A program made the position numbers and the translations under genes. The notes under the pieces are model-generated. The model worked only from the letters and a program-made list of their open reading frames with translations. It had not been told where the DNA came from and made no database searches. Shown piece after piece: positions 62,767 through 64,000 of a stretch of DNA of 64,000 bases. The first letter of the stretch is position 1. Each line of letters begins with the position of its first letter. The stretch is taken from assembly GCF_902770715.1 (NCBI RefSeq), contig NZ_CACXTS010000008.1, forward strand, positions 1 through 64,000, in the 5' to 3' direction. This DNA is from an uncultured Methanobrevibacter sp. (GTDB lineage Archaea; Methanobacteriota; Methanobacteria; Methanobacteriales; Methanobacteriaceae).

Positions 62767-63159
62767 TTATATTTTACCTTCAACAGCAATATATTTTTTT
62801 TGTCTTAAATATGCAACTGTTATTCCTTTATCTTTTGCACGTTTTTTTAATTCAATATCATTTGTAGCTAAAACTTCTGAAACTCTAAGCAACGCATCAT
62901 CCACAGTTTCATTTTCAAGTAATGAAATATCCTTTATTTCAACTTTTGAAGAATTAGCTAACTTTAAGGCTAAATTTGCATTTAGCCGTATTTTTCCTTT
63001 GTTGTTATTTTTCAAACCCTTCAATTCATTGATAACAAAGCTTGGAGTTGTTAATTTATAAGAAGGTAATAATTTTTCAAGTTCAGTGATGACATCAACA
63101 TTGAACTGAAAAGGAACCATAAAAAAATTGGTATCAATCACAACTTCTTTAGAGTCCAT
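62767..63159 (-). CDS. PIN-domain protein (Fcf1/Utp24-like)
   Basis: 130 residues. The acidic PIN positions are present: VIDTNFFM (Asp 9), FVINELKGL (Glu about 44), the DDALLRV stretch and ATNDIELKKRA (Asp). Its conserved place beside aIF2-gamma and RpoE' suggests an rRNA-processing nuclease rather than a VapC toxin; no antitoxin gene is present. Confidence 0.85.
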   Translation of the reverse strand: MDSKEVVIDTNFFMVPFQFNVDVITELEKLLPSYKLTTPSFVINELKGLKNNNKGKIRLNANLALKLANSSKVEIKDISLLENETVDDALLRVSEVLATNDIELKKRAKDKGITVAYLRQKKYIAVEGKI

Positions 63160-63170
63160 TATTTTTCCCT

Positions 63171-64000
63171 CTATTTAATAATACCGTAACCGATTAATCT
63201 CCAACGAGCTCCAACTCTACGACTTAAAGCTACTCTATCGCCCGGACTAGCACATACAGGCAACTTAAGGTTAACATCGACATCATTCTTCTTGGTAGAA
63301 GTAACAACACCAATAGTTGTTGTAGTACCACAATTAATCATTAAAGGCTCTTTAATTTTAATTGGAGCGACTTCACGTTCTTCTTTAGTACCAACAACAC
63401 GATCGAGTAAATTAGCTTCCATTTTAAAAGCATCCAATACTTCCGGCAAAGTACCTTCTTCACCAGCAACAGTTCCAGACAATGAATCTGATTTAGTTAA
63501 AGATGGATCTAATTTGGTTGCAATACCTACAAGACCTCCAGGACCGATTTCCTCAACTTGCTTACCGTTAGCTTCAAGACCGATAATTTCAGAGGTTAAA
63601 GTAAGTCTTTTACCTTCATTGGTAGGGCCGGGCCTAATTTCAATGGTGTCCCCAAGTTTGAATTTACCTTGGATTAAAGTACCACCAATTACTCCGCCCT
63701 TGATCTTATCAGCACCGGAACCAGGTTTATTGATATCAAATGACCTTGCAACATGCATTAATGCAGTATCATCAACATTCCTTTCCGGAGGTTGGATTTG
63801 TTTAAGCATTGCTTCAATTAATATATCGACGTTAGCTCCTTGTTGAGCAGATACAGGTATTATTAAAGCATCTTCAGCACAAGTACCTTTAACAAATTCC
63901 CTAATTTCATTATAACTTTCAATAGCTCTTTCTTTTGAAACAATATCAATTTTGTTTTGAACTACTATAACATCCTTAACACCGATTACGTCAAGTGCCA
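63171..64000 (-). CDS. Translation initiation factor aIF2 gamma subunit (partial)
   Basis: The C-terminal about 276 residues; the gene continues past the window end. The GTPase domain is entered at VVQNKIDIV (G4) and IIPVSAQQGANVDILIEA (G5), followed by beta-barrel domains (GGVIGGTLIQGKFKLGDTIEIRPG; GAGGLVGI-like segment) and the C-terminal VALSRRVGARWRLIGYG. Delivers initiator tRNA to the small subunit. The internal ATG at 63809 is not a start. Confidence 0.95.
   Translation of the reverse strand, partial: ALDVIGVKDVIVVQNKIDIVSKERAIESYNEIREFVKGTCAEDALIIPVSAQQGANVDILIEAMLKQIQPPERNVDDTALMHVARSFDINKPGSGADKIKGGVIGGTLIQGKFKLGDTIEIRPGPTNEGKRLTLTSEIIGLEANGKQVEEIGPGGLVGIATKLDPSLTKSDSLSGTVAGEEGTLPEVLDAFKMEANLLDRVVGTKEEREVAPIKIKEPLMINCGTTTTIGVVTSTKKNDVDVNLKLPVCASPGDRVALSRRVGARWRLIGYGIIK

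Noticed and set aside
62767-63159. VapC-type toxin reading of the PIN protein
   Set aside because: No antitoxin partner, and the gene sits in a conserved translation/transcription cluster, which favours an Fcf1-like role.

Overview
The window is AT-rich archaeal chromosome, most probably from Methanobrevibacter or a close relative in the Methanobacteriales. Support is by family recognition only: aIF2-gamma, Spt4, RpoE', ribosomal proteins L37e/S24e/S27ae, an Sm-like protein, archaeal pantothenate/CoA enzymes (phosphopantothenate synthetase, DUF359 kinase), ArfB of F420/riboflavin synthesis, Dph6, a class III signal-peptide pilin with its peptidase, an F420-hydrogenase-beta-like protein and paired DUF4013 membrane proteins. 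Promoters are TATA-like (TTTATATA/TTTAAATA), ribosome binding sites are strong (GGAGG, GAGGTGAT), and most genes lie on the minus strand. I found no rRNA, tRNA, CRISPR array or IS element.

Layout. 1-3.3 kb is accessory: a minus-strand operon of a GHKL-type ATPase, a STAS-like DUF4325 protein, a 3-TM protein and a 40-residue basic ORF, beside a tyrosine recombinase. 3.3-9 kb holds an M42 aminopeptidase, an FrhB-type protein with permuted domain order, a flavodoxin-ferredoxin, a long LRV/HEAT-like solenoid and an RNase H-fold nuclease. 9.4-16 kb holds CoA and diphthamide enzymes, a pilin/peptidase pair and CTP synthase. 16-22.3 kb holds an esterase, a MATE exporter, a flavoprotein, phosphoglycerate mutase, and hom-ACT-gatC. 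22.25-23.0 kb is an unusual intergenic region with several inverted repeats and a 33-residue membrane peptide. 23-32 kb holds asparagine synthase, an ABC transporter, two DUF4013 proteins with an XRE regulator, azlCD, metX-CBS and RNase III. 32-42 kb is mostly small or unknown genes: an Sm-like/L37e pair, a PUA protein, arfB, three rubredoxins, a beta-helix acyltransferase-like protein, a DUF1002 protein and a DUF3100-like membrane protein. 42-46.5 kb has a ubiquitin-like/TIR-like pair, trmO and a dCMP deaminase. 46.5-57.9 kb has an ABC-ABC-MarR efflux operon, an alcohol dehydrogenase, a frameshifted SDR, a second MATE exporter, O-acetylhomoserine sulfhydrylase and an aldo/keto reductase. 58-64 kb has a KH/PP-loop ATPase, argH and a translation/transcription cluster (S27ae, S24e, DUF359, Spt4, RpoE', PIN protein, aIF2-gamma cut by the window end).

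Themes. hom, metX-CBS and metY together give a homoserine-to-homocysteine route. At least three genes (pyrG, azlC, the DUF3100-like gene) appear to start at non-AUG codons (CTG, ATT, ATT) placed correctly behind a Shine-Dalgarno site. Several intergenic regions hold inverted repeats next to TATA-like boxes and may encode undescribed structured RNAs; the most interesting, near 59.26-59.43 kb, has a metalloregulator-like palindrome beside its TATA box.
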